Of a stretch of 64,000 bases of DNA, positions 52,321-64,000 are shown in pieces (within the stretch, counting starts at the first letter, position 1; each line of letters starts with the position of its first letter). This DNA comes from Zelopaecilomyces penicillatus (taxonomy: Eukaryota > Ascomycota > Sordariomycetes > Hypocreales > Pseudodiploosporaceae), in the NCBI GenBank assembly GCA_005765155.1, contig VCCP01000003.1:2542001-2606000 (forward strand), read 5' to 3'. The translations under genes and the position numbers were made by a program. The notes beneath the pieces are model-generated. The model did no database searches and was not told the DNA's origin. It saw nothing but the letters and a program-made list of their open reading frames with translations.

Positions 52321-52953
52321 TATTACTAATGTATTATATTATTCTGAATTTTTAAGTGTGCCCCATACAAAGACCACACCAACGGGTATATATATTATAG
52401 ATAATATTTAACAACCTAATAGAATATATATATTCCTGTATTTATAGTTATCATAGCTTTCAACTCTTCTTATTATATCACGTTTATCTATTATTAGAGA
52501 TAAAGGCTATAAAGTTATATAGGGTAGCGAGTCAAGTTCAAGGCACTGCCAATAGTCCATCGCCACAATAGCATCGAGCGTACGAGGTCTATCAAGTTGT
52601 CCATCATTCCAACGACTAAATTGCGAACTATACCCAATAGTCTGCGGGTTGCTTAGCAGCCAGCTGACGAACTTCTACGAACAATAGTGAAATAAATCCT
52701 TTCATCACATCTGAAGCGCAATCAGAAGCGCATTGAGCCTGCTGTTGAACGCTTACATGTTTTGGTTGTAAAAACAAGCGAAAGCGCCAATTCTAGGCAT
52801 TCGAAGACTCTCCGTGAGGTCACTTCGTCGAACGACGATGTTGTATCGTCGACAATCGAAGTGACCTTTGTAGACTTGGACCAATCAGGAAAGTCTCGAG
52901 TCCTCTTCTAGACTTGAACCTCACTGTAGTGATAACAAGAAATGAAGCTCCGG
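52321..52953. other. 3' flank of EMG1, edge of gene island 2
   Basis: Composition becomes normal from about 52330, fully so from 52540. No coding frame recognised. Holds the stem-loop at 52817-52867. Probably contains the EMG1 3' UTR; no poly(A) signal is clear. Confidence 0.5.
52817..52867. other. Two-tier stem-loop downstream of EMG1
   Basis: aggtcacttcg pairs with cgaagtgacct (11 bp, perfect), then a 5+5 nt internal loop, then cgacgat with atcgtcg (7 bp) around a 5 nt loop gttgt. Lies 87-137 nt after the EMG1 stop on the minus strand, so it may be in the 3' UTR. Could be an RNA structure or a remnant of an inverted-repeat element. Confidence 0.7.
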
Positions 52954-53876
52954 TTATAGGATGTCCCATACATCTTCAGCGGCATGGCAGAACTTGCTAC
53001 ATGCCACGCTTGCTGAGAGGGAAAAGTTGCTGATGGAGATCTTCTCATCGACCATAGAATCGGCAAAGTTATCTGTCCCTTTAGCCATAGCGCCTACGAA
53101 GACGCAAATGCTCTCCTTTGGGCCTAATGTCTCGACGAATTCGCGGACACGAACAAGCGGTGCATCAAAGCTCAGAGTTACTTTTCGGCAGTTTGGGGGG
53201 AGATGGTCAGTTATGGGGTTCTGAATCACACGAAGCAGCTTTTCGTTGGAGTTTGTAGACCGGATCGATAGGCGATGAAGAAGCTGGACCATTAGGCCGG
53301 CAAATCGTTTGAAGGTGCGAGGTATGCGAACAGAGGGCGATACCTCAATGAGTACCCCTTTGGCCGTGTGAATGTATATCTGGAGCTTGCCAGCCTTGTT
53401 GATGGGAGAGTCCAGAAGCGTCAGCAGACACTGGACAAGTCAGCTAGTGTACCACCGGAGGTAGAGTGGGATGCGGAACCTGGTGAGTTATGTCGGGGCG
53501 AGCATCACTTATATCGCGGTTCATCTTACGCATGATCCCGATGTGCTCATCGCTATTAAGAAGGGAGTATTTCTCCTCCCGGCGGATACCTGCACGGCCA
53601 GTCCCACCATGTGACGCCTTGTAAGTTTCGAGACTTGCGTTCGATAAGACTACGATAAGTCGCTGTGAATCTTTGTCTGTAGGTAGAATTGGTGTGCTCT
53701 GCTCAGCCACTAACTGAGGAAGCGCTGGAGGTGGAAGCGACTGTGTCCCTGTTGTAGATTAGCAAATATTCAGTGAGACAACAAAATGCGAGAGCAATCA
53801 TGAAACTGCGTGAGCATATCATTAAGATAATCTTACTGGGCCGCTTAACGCCAGCACGTCGATCGGGAGACGACAT
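52954..53876 (-). CDS. emg1: Ribosomal RNA small subunit methyltransferase Nep1/Emg1
   Basis: Three exons on the minus strand: 53876-53837, 53748-53480 and 53430-52954, giving 261 aa, close to the family length (yeast 252). Intron 1 (53836-53749, 88 bp) has donor GTAAGA, branch CTAAT and acceptor CAG. Intron 2 (53479-53431, 49 bp) has the unusual donor GTTCCG, branch CTGAC and acceptor CAG; removing it restores DISDARPDITHQ/CLLTLLDSPINKAGK. Family motifs: RLIVVLSNASLETYK (43-57), DARPDITHQ (95-103), RIPRTFKRFAGL (138-149), LPPNCRKVTLS (180-190), and FVGAMAKG (214-221) and EKISISN (232-238) of the SPOUT SAM-binding knot. Known role: N1-methylation of a pseudouridine in 18S rRNA and assembly of the 40S subunit in the nucleolus. 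The N-terminus (1-40) is variable, Pro/Arg-rich. No RIP. Confidence 0.95.
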
Positions 53877-54240
53877 TGCGAGGAACTGAAGATAAGAAGA
53901 GAATAAGTAATGAAACGTCACAAAAATAATAGTTCGGGGCTCAAAATAGTTGCCCAAGATATTATGCAAGACGGCGGATGAAATTGAGACAATTGGCTTG
54001 GCTGGGTGAGCGCTTTGGTCACGGGAAAGTCGGGAGACAAGTCTTTGTCAAGGAAAGATTTTACCTCGCTGGGATATCATTTGATAAAATTCATCAACTC
54101 CACGCCTAATTATTAGCTTCCTACTATAGATGATAAGCTCTATTATAATTACTTTTTAGCAGCCACTGACCCAAGATATACTTAGCTATATTAGGCAGAG
54201 ATATGCTGCGCCTTTTTAAGAATTAATACTTTATCTAGAT
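53877..54240 (-). promoter_or_regulatory. 5' flank of EMG1
   Basis: Normal-composition upstream region; AT-rich DNA resumes near 54230. No other gene and no convincing core promoter motif seen. Confidence 0.45.
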
Positions 54241-55429
54241 TTTTATATAATAATAAAGTATAAAGTATAATAATTCTTTTTTATAACCTTATTAAAATCC
54301 TAGTAACTTATATATAATTTAAGAGTTTTATCTTTTTTAAAAATAAAAACAATTAATATATTTATAAAGCTTTATAAGATTTATATATAATAAAATAATA
54401 ATCTTTATTAAAATATTTTTATAACTTTTTTAATTTTTATTATAATAAAGAATAATTTATAAGTATTATTATTTATATTTATATCTTTTATTATATATTT
54501 CTATAAATAGCTTATATAATAGCTTATATAAAAGTTATCTTAATTTAATTTAATAGAATCCTTATATTATTATTTTATAATATTAAATTCTAATATAAAA
54601 ATATAATTAAAAATAATATAATATAAATATATATTATATAAAATTAAATATTTAAATTGTTTAATTATATAATAAATATAATACTTTTATATTATATAAT
54701 TCTTATTTTAAATTTTTAATAATACTTTTTATATAATATATTTAATTAATTTAAATCTTATTATAAATATTTTTATAAACTAATATATATATATAAGAAT
54801 ATCTTAATATTAATTTATATAAAATAAAAGAAATCTTTATAATAAGCCTTTATATATTATATATAAAAAATATTATATAACTATTATTATTATTGATTTT
54901 AAAAGTATTAAAAGCTTTTAATTCTTTAAATTATATAATTAATTATATATATATATATAAAATATAACTAATTATATAAATATAAAATATAATTAATTAT
55001 ATAATTATAAAATATAATTTAAATCTAAAATTTAAAAAATAGATTTAAATATTATATTAAATTAATTTATAAATAATATTATTTTAATTAATTAAATAAA
55101 ATTATTAAAATATAAAAAGATTTATAAAAAAATAATTTTATAATAAAAAAAGGAATTTATATAATAAAATTATTAAAAGATTTATAATTAATAAGTTTTT
55201 ATTATATATTATATTTATTTAAATAATCTTATAATAATAATTATATATTTCTTTTTAATTATTTATAAAAAATATATTGTATAAATAAAAAGATTAATTA
55301 ATTTATTTAGCTTTTTTTTTATATATTTTAATATTAATATAATAAATATAAAGTTATTATTAAATTAAAAGAATATTTTTTAAAATATTTTAAATATAAA
55401 TTCTTTATTAATAATAATAATAATGTAAA
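54241..55429. other. AT-rich desert, no recognisable gene
   Basis: RIP-saturated. A short similarity between about 54510-54590 and 23060-23130 suggests an old dispersed repeat. Nothing else is supported. Confidence 0.45.
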
Positions 55430-56790
55430 AATATATTATATATATATTTTTAATAATATAAAAGCTATAAATAATATAATATTATTAATATTATTAATAT
55501 TATTTATAATTATTATAAAAATAAATAAAAGATTAATAATAATTATATAATAATTAAAATTCTTTTTAAATTAGATTAAGACTTAATTTATCTTTTATTA
55601 TTTTATTAATTATTAGATTTATATCTCTTTTTTATATATAACCTATTTCTCTTATCTTATTTAATAATTCTATTTTAAAATTAATAAAAACTAATTAAAA
55701 TATTATATATTAAACGAAATTTATATAAATATAAAAGATTATATAATATATCTTATTTTATTATTATATAAAATAATATAAATTAAATCTATATATAAAT
55801 ATAATAAGTATATTAAAATATAATATTATAAGATTATAATTATAATATAAGAGTATTAAAGGTATTTAAATTAATATTAAAATATATATATATATATATT
55901 TATAAGTATTTATTAAAGCTATAAGCTTTAATATAATAGATTTTAAAATATTCTTTTAAATTATTATTTAAAAAATATATTTTTAAATAAAAGTAATTTA
56001 TTTAAATAGGATATTAAAGCCTTTTATTATTATTCTTATTATAATATAATTTTTATAATTTTTATATAGATATATAAAGCTTTATATATATTATATAATA
56101 TATTATTATTTAAAAATATATATTTTTTATAATTATAAAAGTAATACACTTTATAATATACTATATAATATATTATTATTTAAATATATATATTCTTTAT
56201 AATTATAAAAGAAATATACTTTATAATATATTATATATATATAATTAAAAAAAGAATAATAATTCTTATAATTATTTAATATAAAAAAGATAATTTTATT
56301 TACTTTTATTATAAAATAAAATTAATTTATTATTAAAAACTTTAATAATAATATAATTATTTATATTTTATTTTATTTTTTTATTAAAAGAAAGCTATAC
56401 TTAATTAATTATAAATTAAATAAATAATTTAATAAATATTTATAAGAATTATATTATTTAAATCTATACTTATATTAAATATATTATAATTTAAAAAAGA
56501 ATTAAAAGAATTTTTATTCTTAATTTATAAAAATATAAAATTTATTAATTTTAATATTAAAAAAAAATATAATAATTTATAAGATATTTATTATTATATA
56601 AAAAAGAAATATAAAATTTAAAAAAAAAAAATTAAATTTATTTAAATTTAAAAATATTTTTAATAAAAGAATAATTAAAAATATAGAATTTATAGATTAA
56701 TTATTTTAAAAGAATAAATAATATTCTATTAAATTATTAAAATAATATATAAAATATTTATTTTATATTCTTATTATTTAATTAAATATA
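55430..56790 (+). mobile_element. Fragment of family D (D2), 3' internal part only
   Basis: Collinear with D1 from about 14530 to 15900. Shared landmarks are aaaagctataaataatataat, atctcttttttatatata, ttatataaaataatataaa and ataatattctattaaattat. It stops before the D LTR, so the copy is truncated. Confirms that the unassigned 3' segment of D1 belongs to the element rather than to the insertion site. Confidence 0.6.
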
Positions 56791-57368
56791 AATTATTATA
56801 AAAATTATTAATAAAGATATAATAAATTATTATTAATATAATAGATTTTATTTTATATTTTATAATTATTTTATTATTTATAATATATATTTAAAAAAAA
56901 TATAAATATTATTTATTTTTATAAAAATCTTAATAATTTATTTTAATAATATTATAAAAATAAAATAAAATAAAATAAAATAAAATAAAATAAAATAAAA
57001 TAATAATAAAATAATAATAAAAATAAATTAAAAATTAATATTATATTAATATTAATATATATTTTTATAATTAAATTAAATATTATTTAATAATAATAAT
57101 AAATTATAAAACTTTATATATAAAAATATAAAATAATTATTATAATAATAAATATATAATTATAATAAATATTATAAATTATAATTTATATATATTTAAA
57201 ATAATATATTCTTTTTAAATATATATTATTTTTTAATCTATTTTTAATATTATAATATAAATAAAATATATAATAACTTTTTATAATAATAATATTTAAT
57301 TATAATTATAATTATTTTATTTAATTATTATTTATTAAAATTAAATTTATAAATTTATAATTATATAT
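56791..57368. other. AT-rich spacer with (AAAAT)n run
   Basis: Contains about ten units of aaaat at about 56953-57003. No gene or element end recognised apart from the B2 LTR that begins at 57369. Confidence 0.6.
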
Positions 57369-57544
57369 TATAAAGAGATTTTAATTTAAGATTTATAATA
57401 AATAAATAGGAATTAATAATTTTAATAATTATATTAATATTAAAGCTTATATTTACTTTTATATATTTTAAATAAATAACCTATAATACTATAAATAAAA
57501 ACTATAATTATATATTATATATTATACTTTATAATAATATTATA
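57369..57544 (-). repeat. 3' LTR of B2 (176 bp, reverse orientation)
   Basis: Reverse complement aligns end to end with the B1 LTRs (tataaagagattttaatt at its left edge, ataataatattata at its right), same 176 bp length, more A/T-converted. Confidence 0.85.
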
Positions 57545-57699
57545 ACTATCCCTTACTTTTATTAAATATTATCTTAATAATTATATATTTTTTTATTTAT
57601 ATTATATAATTTTTTAATTTTAATATATATATTTTAAAACTCTTATATTTTAAGATATTTACCCTTTTATTTCTTTAAATATTTCTTAATATATTATCT

Positions 57700-58700
57700 T
57701 TTATATTTAATTCTTTTATTTTTTAATTATTATATACTAAGCTCTTAAATAAATTATTATATAATTATTATAATTAATAAAAAAACTATAAAAATCTTAA
57801 TAATTATTATATAAAAATATTATAAAAGATTTAATACTCTTATTATTATATAGTATTAATATAGCTATTATTTAAGATTTATAATTAAGAAGGATATAAA
57901 GATAATAAATAGGGAATAATAACCCTATAAATTTATAATAATTAAATATGATTTTATCTCTATTTTATCAGCTTATTATATTAATTATATTAAGTATAAT
58001 AATAATTATAATCTATAATTTTTTTTTTTAATTTTAAAAATATTATTAATATTTAGTTTTAATCCTTTAATATTAATAATTAATAATATTAAAGAATTAA
58101 CTCAAATTCTTGATTTTTTATATAAATTTAATTATCTTTATCTTATAATAATTAAGTATAATATCTTTTTTATAAAGAAGTAATAGAATATTATTAGCCT
58201 TTTTATTAATATTTATTTAGCTTTTAAAATTATTAAAATAGTTTATTAATAAGAATTTAAATTAATTAAAACTAAAAAGATTATAAAGGCTATTTAGCTT
58301 AAATATATTAAATTAAAGATTATTTATTAAAACCTTTAATTAAAAGAAAATTATAAATTAATAGATAATATATTTACTTTTATAAATATTTTTCTATCTT
58401 TATTAATAATTATTTACTAATATTTAATAATAATTAATAAAAGCTATATATTAAAAGATATAAATTAAATATTATAAGAAAATAATTAAATAATATAATA
58501 ATTAAGATCTAAAGCTTTATATTAATAATAAAAGATATATTACTTAATAATTAGCTTTATATATTATTATAAATAAAGTTTAAGCCTTAATTAATAATAA
58601 TAAAATTATATTTAAGAAAACTATTATAAGGATTAAGTTTTTAATTACTTTTATTAAAGTTTAAATAGTATTTTATTATATTCTTATTATTTTAAAATAA
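57700..58700 (+). pseudogene. Antisense accessory ORF of B2
   Basis: Plus strand here is antisense to B2. Near 58500-58690 it reads, with stops as Gln/Trp/Arg, IIKQYNNQDLKLY then INKVQALINNNKIIFK and FLITFIKVQIVFYYILIILK, collinear with the B1 antisense frame. Conservation of a readable minus-sense protein in two independently RIPped copies argues that it was a real gene of the element. Ends approximate, function unknown. Confidence 0.5.
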
Positions 58701-61245
58701 TAATTTACTTTATTTAAGAATTTTTATTAATTTTATAATATATCTTTAATATAATCTCTTATTTTCTTTATAGCTTTTTTAATTAATCTCTTTATTTTTA
58801 TTTATATTTTATTAAATATCTTAATAAGTTTTAGAATATCTATATTCTTTTCTAAAACCTATTAATTATATTTAAAAAGCTAAACCTTTTATTTTATTAA
58901 ATAATAAAATTCTTTTTAAATAATAGCCTTTTTTTTTATTTCTTTAATTTCTTAATTATCTTTATCTTTTAAATCTAATATTAAAAGATTATTATTAAAA
59001 GAATTTTAATATTATTTTTAAGGTTTTAATAATAATATATAAAAGATATTATAAATTTATAAATATTAATTTAATAAAGCTAAGTAATATACTTATAAAT
59101 TAATTTATTTAAGAATTTAAAAAGGATTAATAAATCTTAAATATAATTTTTTCTTTATTTTTAAGTAAAGGTTTTTTATATTTAATATTATTATATTATC
59201 TCTTTTTAAGGTAAATAATTAATAAACTTTATTATAACCTTTTCTTTATTTTATTATTAAATCCTATTATAATTTTAAAAATCTTTATATATAATATTTT
59301 ATAATAAATAATTTACTTTTAATATCAGGGTTATCTTATATATAAAATATAGGATTATAGCCTATTAAAGCCTTATTAAATAAACAACCTATTATAAAAG
59401 AAATAATTAAATTATAAGTAAATTATATTATATAAAATAAAATTAATTAAGCTATTTATTTTTCTATTATAAAATATTATAAATAATACTTTAAAACCTG
59501 ATTTATATATTTAATTTATTTATTAATTTATAGATAAAAATATAATTAAAAGATAGTATTTTAAATATAATTAATAATATAGTTTTAATTAAAACTTATT
59601 AATAAAAATTAAATCTTAATTAAATATAATACCTTTTAATATATTAAAATATAATTCTATCTTATAATAAAATAATTTAGTTAATTCTAATATAATAATT
59701 CTAATATTTATAAAAAGAAATAAATAATATTTTATAAATTAATTAATTATAATTAATATTATATTAACTTCTCTTTTTTTATAAATAATTATTAATAAAC
59801 TAATAATAAAATCTATAAAGATTTCTTCCTAAGATTTATTAAGTTTTAATAATAATTCTAGATATTTATATAATTAATAATATTATATAATTATATCTTA
59901 GTAAATATTATAGCTTATAATATATTTATTAATATCCTTATATATAAAATATTAATAAAACTTTTATTATAAAAGCTTAATAATATATTTAATAATAAAA
60001 TAGCCTATTAATAAATTATTATAATAAAGCTATAAAAGCTTATTCCTTAATAATAAATTATTAAGGATATAAATATAATTTTTTAATTTTATAAAGCTAT
60101 TTATATCTATTAATTAAGATCTTTGATTTTATTCTTATTTTTTTAATAATAACTCTTTTTTTTATTTTATTATTTTAATATCTTATTATTAGGCTTTTAT
60201 TAAAAATTATAAAAATAATTTAAATATATTAATATTTATTAAAATTTTATTATTTATAGTTATTTTTATTCTTAATTATAGGAAATTTTATTTATAATTA
60301 ATTATAGCTTTTATCTATTAATTTAAAAAGTATTTTAATATTAATAATTTATTATTAATATATTAGATATTTATTATTAATTTAATTAATTTATTATATA
60401 ATAATAATAGTAATTCTAAATTAATTAAGGCTTCTTTATTTTAATAATTAAATAATTATAAAGATATATTTACTAGATTTAATTTATTAGAATAATACCT
60501 TATAATAAAATTATAAAATATTAAAGCTATATACTAATATATTTATCTTTTTAATAGCTTTAATTATATTATAAAGCCTTAAGGATTCTAATAATTAAAT
60601 AGAACTTCTATTTATTTTATTAATCTATTAATATATCTTTATTAATATTAAAAGGAATATATTATAATAAATATTTTTTAATTAAATATATTATAATTTA
60701 TTTCTATAAAAATAAATTTTTTAAATTAAAAAGCTATTAAATATTAAATACCCTTATTATTCTATTATAATATTATTCCTATTATTATATATTTTAAAGT
60801 ATTTATTTTAAATTATATTTAATATTATAAATTAAAATACCTTAATAAATATATTTCTTAAAATACTTATTTAAAGTATTAAAAAACTTATCTTTTATTA
60901 TTATTTAAGAATATATTCTCTAGCTTTTTTTAATTAATATTATTCTAAAATAATATATTTAATAATATAATAATACCTAAATATTTATAAATAAATCTAT
61001 AATAAAGATTATAAAATCCTAGGAAAACCTATATATCTCTTTATATTTTTAATTATTTTTATTTTATAATTATTATTATTCTTTTTAAATCTATTAATAT
61101 TCCTTTTATAAAAAGGAAATACTTTAAAAACTCTATTTTTTCTTAATAAAAACTCTATTTTTTAAGATTTATATAGAATTATATAACCCTTAGCCTTTAT
61201 AAAACTTATTTTATATATAAAATATACTCTTTATAGATAAAAAAT

Positions 61246-61663
61246 TGTGAAAATAAAATGGGTTTTTTCTATATATAGCAGCCTAACCTGCTATAGTCTA
61301 GCAGCTTAACCTGCTACAGCCTAGCAGCTAGACCTGCACAGCTCAGTAAGCTAAGCTTACAAAGCCCTTATAGCTTAACCTATAAAGGGATAGACTAGTG
61401 CTTACTTTCTGTTTTAGTATTTGGAATATCTAATAATTCCAAATAGTTATTTGGAATATCTTAAAATAATTCCAAATTATCTTAGAATTAGATAGATATA
61501 AAAGATAGAAGGATTCTTAGTTATATCCTTCTTCTTTTCTATATCAGCAATTCAATCACTTCTTTCTTCTTTTCTACAGACTTCACTCTGGATAACTATT
61601 CGCTGCCTTTCTTCCACTGCTATCGCTACTAGCTTTAGTTATAACTTTATACTGCAAATTGCA
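61246..61663 (-). repeat. Solo-LTR-like repeat, family C copy C3, inside B2
   Basis: Reverse orientation; 418 bp from tgtgaaaataaaatggg to ttgca. The least RIPped family C copy: it keeps tctggataactattcgctgc and several agcagcttaacctgc-type units. Both flanks are B2 reverse transcriptase sequence (61000-61240 and 61670 onward match B1 at 39633-39860 and 31850-32100), so it is an insertion without internal region. The target duplication could not be resolved in the T/A-rich flanks. Confidence 0.75.
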
Positions 61664-64000
61664 ATAAAAATAAATAAAAATATTATTAAGATATATAATA
61701 TAAATAATATTAAATAATTCCTTTAAGGCCTTATATATATAATATTAGAATATTATAAATATATTAATTAATCTAAAAGGTATTATTAAATATTTATAAT
61801 AATTATATTAAGTATAAAAAGTTATTTTTTATTTATTATTTTCTTTAATTTAGATTTAATAATATATATCTTTAATATTAATTTTTATAAAATATTCTAT
61901 TCCTATAATATAATTAAGAATCTTAAAAATAAAAGATAAAGTATTATAATTCTTATCTATTATCTTATTAAAACCTTAATAATCTATATATAAATATAGA
62001 CTTTTATCTTTTTTTAAAATAAATAGAATTAATACTCCTATAAAGCTCTTTAAAAAGTATATTCTATTTAATTTAATATTCTTTTTAAGGTATTATTATA
62101 ATTCCTTTAATTCCCTTTATAAAAAAGGATAGATTACCTTATAAGGAGATAATATATCTAATAATAATTTAATTATATAATCTATTTCCTTATATACTAA
62201 TAAAATACTAATACTTTTAAATATAAATATATTTAAGAATTCTTATAATTCTAAAAATAAATCTATAATATCTTATATATTATTTAATATCTTTTTTTTC
62301 TTTAAAAAAATAGATTTATTTAAATATATAATTATAAAAATAATAGTTTTATTTTTATAAGCTTTTATAAATTTATATAATTAAAGGATTTTAATAATAT
62401 TTAATTTTATTTAAATTACTATATATTATTATAAATATTTTAATAAATATAATATTTAATTAATATAATTATATTAAATAAAATAAGGCTTTCTTTCTTT
62501 TTTAGATTATAATTAATATTAATATATATAATTATAAAATATTTAATAATATCTCTTAAATTAATAATAATTACTAATACTTCCTAAATATTATAGATTT
62601 TAATCCTTATCTTATTTATAATTTATAATTTAATTAATATTAAAGATAATTATTTTAATTAGCTTTTCCTTATAAATTCTTTATTTATTAAATTAATTTT
62701 AAATCTTATATTAAGATCTATATATATTTTAATATAATTTTATCTTTTAATTATTATAGCTATATAAAAATAAACTATTATTTTAATTTAAACTTATCTA
62801 ATTAAAGCTATTAAAGCTATTTTAATTATTATTCTTTTTTTATATTACCCTTAATAGATTTTAATAATTTATTTTATTTTTCTTTTTTATTTAGATATAT
62901 ATTTATAAAATAATTATTATCTTTATAAATATAATATATTTTTTTATAAAGCTTTTATCTTATCTTTACTTTTTATAATCTTTTACTAAAAATCCTTAAT
63001 TTTTATTATAAGATAAGTATAAGTAATTATTTTTATAATTTAAAGATATCTATAATTTAATTATATTTTAATTTTTAATTAATTAATTATTTTTTAATTA
63101 TTTTTTTCTTTTATTTTATTAAATAAAAATACTTTTCTATATTTAATTTAAAATACTTATTTAAAATAATTTTATTATTATTTATCTTTCTTTTTTATAT
63201 ATCCTTTACTTAATAGTAGCTTATAAGATATATTAAATTAAAATAATTTATTAATAATATATTATATATTTATAAATTAATCTATATTATTAAAAAAAGT
63301 TTTAAAAAGAAGAATATTATTTATTATATAGGATTTAATTTAAGATAAGGTTTATAATATAATATAGTATTATATAGCTTATTTAAAGTATTTTTAAATC
63401 CTTATTTTAATTTATAAAATTTATAATAGAATTCCTATAAATAATTCTTTTATTTTAATAATAAAATATCTATTTATTTTAAAAAATAATCCTAATTTAA
63501 TATTATATTAATAAGTTATTAATCTAGATTTATTAACTAGATTATTTATTAATTTTCTATTAATTATCTATTTAATTAATTAATAATTAAAAGAATCTTA
63601 TTTTTATTATTTTTATAGATCTTTAACTTTCTCTTAAAAGCTTTTTTTAAATTAATTAATTAAATAGCTTTATTTTTTAAAGTTCTTTAAAAAACTAATT
63701 TAATAAATATTTTAATTTTTATAAAATTATTAATATCTTTTTATATAGATATTATAAATATTTATAAAGTATTATTACCCTATAATAATATTTATTATTC
63801 TATAAATTATTATTATATATAAGCTAATTATTCTTAGGCTTATATAAGCTTATTAATTATATTAAATTAATTCCTTATCTTTATTAATTTATTTTTAAAA
63901 CTTAAATAATTTAATTACTTTTTAATAAACTTAAAAATAAGTATTATATATTTTTTTATAATTAAAATTATTCTTAGCCTTTATAATTAAATTATCTTAT

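Larger units (their letters stand above)
57369..64000 (-). mobile_element. Ty3/Gypsy chromovirus family B copy B2 (minus strand, 5' end beyond window)
   Basis: Reverse-complement copy of B1. The 3' LTR is at 57369-57544. On the minus strand the chromodomain lies near 58830-58990, integrase about 59500-59900, reverse transcriptase about 61010-62300 (split by C3), protease about 62420-62720, and gag continues to the window edge, where about 63980 corresponds to B1 near 29770. Its 5' LTR should lie a few hundred bases past 64000. More RIPped than B1. The flank before the LTR reads tatat; its partner is outside the window. Confidence 0.85.

Noticed and set aside
52370..52950. A gene between the AT desert and EMG1
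   Set aside because: No frame of useful length, no splice-compatible coding stretch and no recognisable motif; best explained as 3' flank.
53703..53969. An 88-codon minus-strand frame resembling a small membrane protein
   Set aside because: It contains EMG1 exon 1 (from 53876) followed by the translated intron; the hydrophobic stretch is intron sequence.

Overview
The window looks like a chromosome segment from a filamentous ascomycete (Pezizomycotina). Two short gene islands of ordinary base composition sit in a very AT-rich desert. The desert is made largely of LTR retrotransposons wrecked by repeat-induced point mutation (RIP). The grounds are: fungal-type housekeeping proteins with short GT-AG introns and CTAAC/CTGAC-like branch sites; retroelement coding relics whose in-frame stops fall where Gln, Trp or Arg codons are expected; and surviving C and G bases that sit mostly outside CpA/TpG contexts. 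The species cannot be named from the sequence.

Layout. 1-5521: 3' part of a Ty3/Gypsy chromovirus (family A, copy A1), inserted next to or into a minus-strand Copia-like relic (about 5522-8900). 9031-9502: a solo-LTR-like element (family C, copy C1). 9517-16132: a complete but dead Gypsy element (family D) with paired 172-173 bp LTRs. 16.4-20.6 kb: gene island 1, with mitochondrial ribosomal protein uS17m on the plus strand and a Sap1/spastin-like AAA ATPase on the minus strand, convergent. 20.6-25.5 kb: AT desert with two perfect minisatellites. 25498-48973: three retrotransposons nested inside one another (A2 inside B1 inside E), each layer bracketed by its own LTR pair and target-site duplication. 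49186-49645: C2. 49.6-52.3 kb: unidentified AT-rich relic. 52.3-54.2 kb: gene island 2, with EMG1/NEP1 on the minus strand. 54.2-57.4 kb: AT-rich relics, including a fragment of family D. 57369 to the end: a second, minus-strand copy of family B (B2), with C3 inserted in its reverse transcriptase region.

The three host genes (uS17m, Sap1-like ATPase, Nep1) look intact after intron removal and show no RIP. All three are expected housekeeping functions, in mitochondrial translation, AAA remodelling and 18S rRNA maturation. They do not form a pathway. They are survivors between transposon blocks.

The most interesting signals are: (1) antisense reading frames between pol and the 3' LTR in families A and B; in family A, two diverged copies keep the same cysteine spacing although their surrounding sequence differs; (2) the clean threefold nest; (3) an approximately 396 bp segment of normal composition sitting un-mutated inside a RIPped LTR; (4) perfect tandem arrays inside RIPped DNA, which must have formed or been homogenised after RIP.
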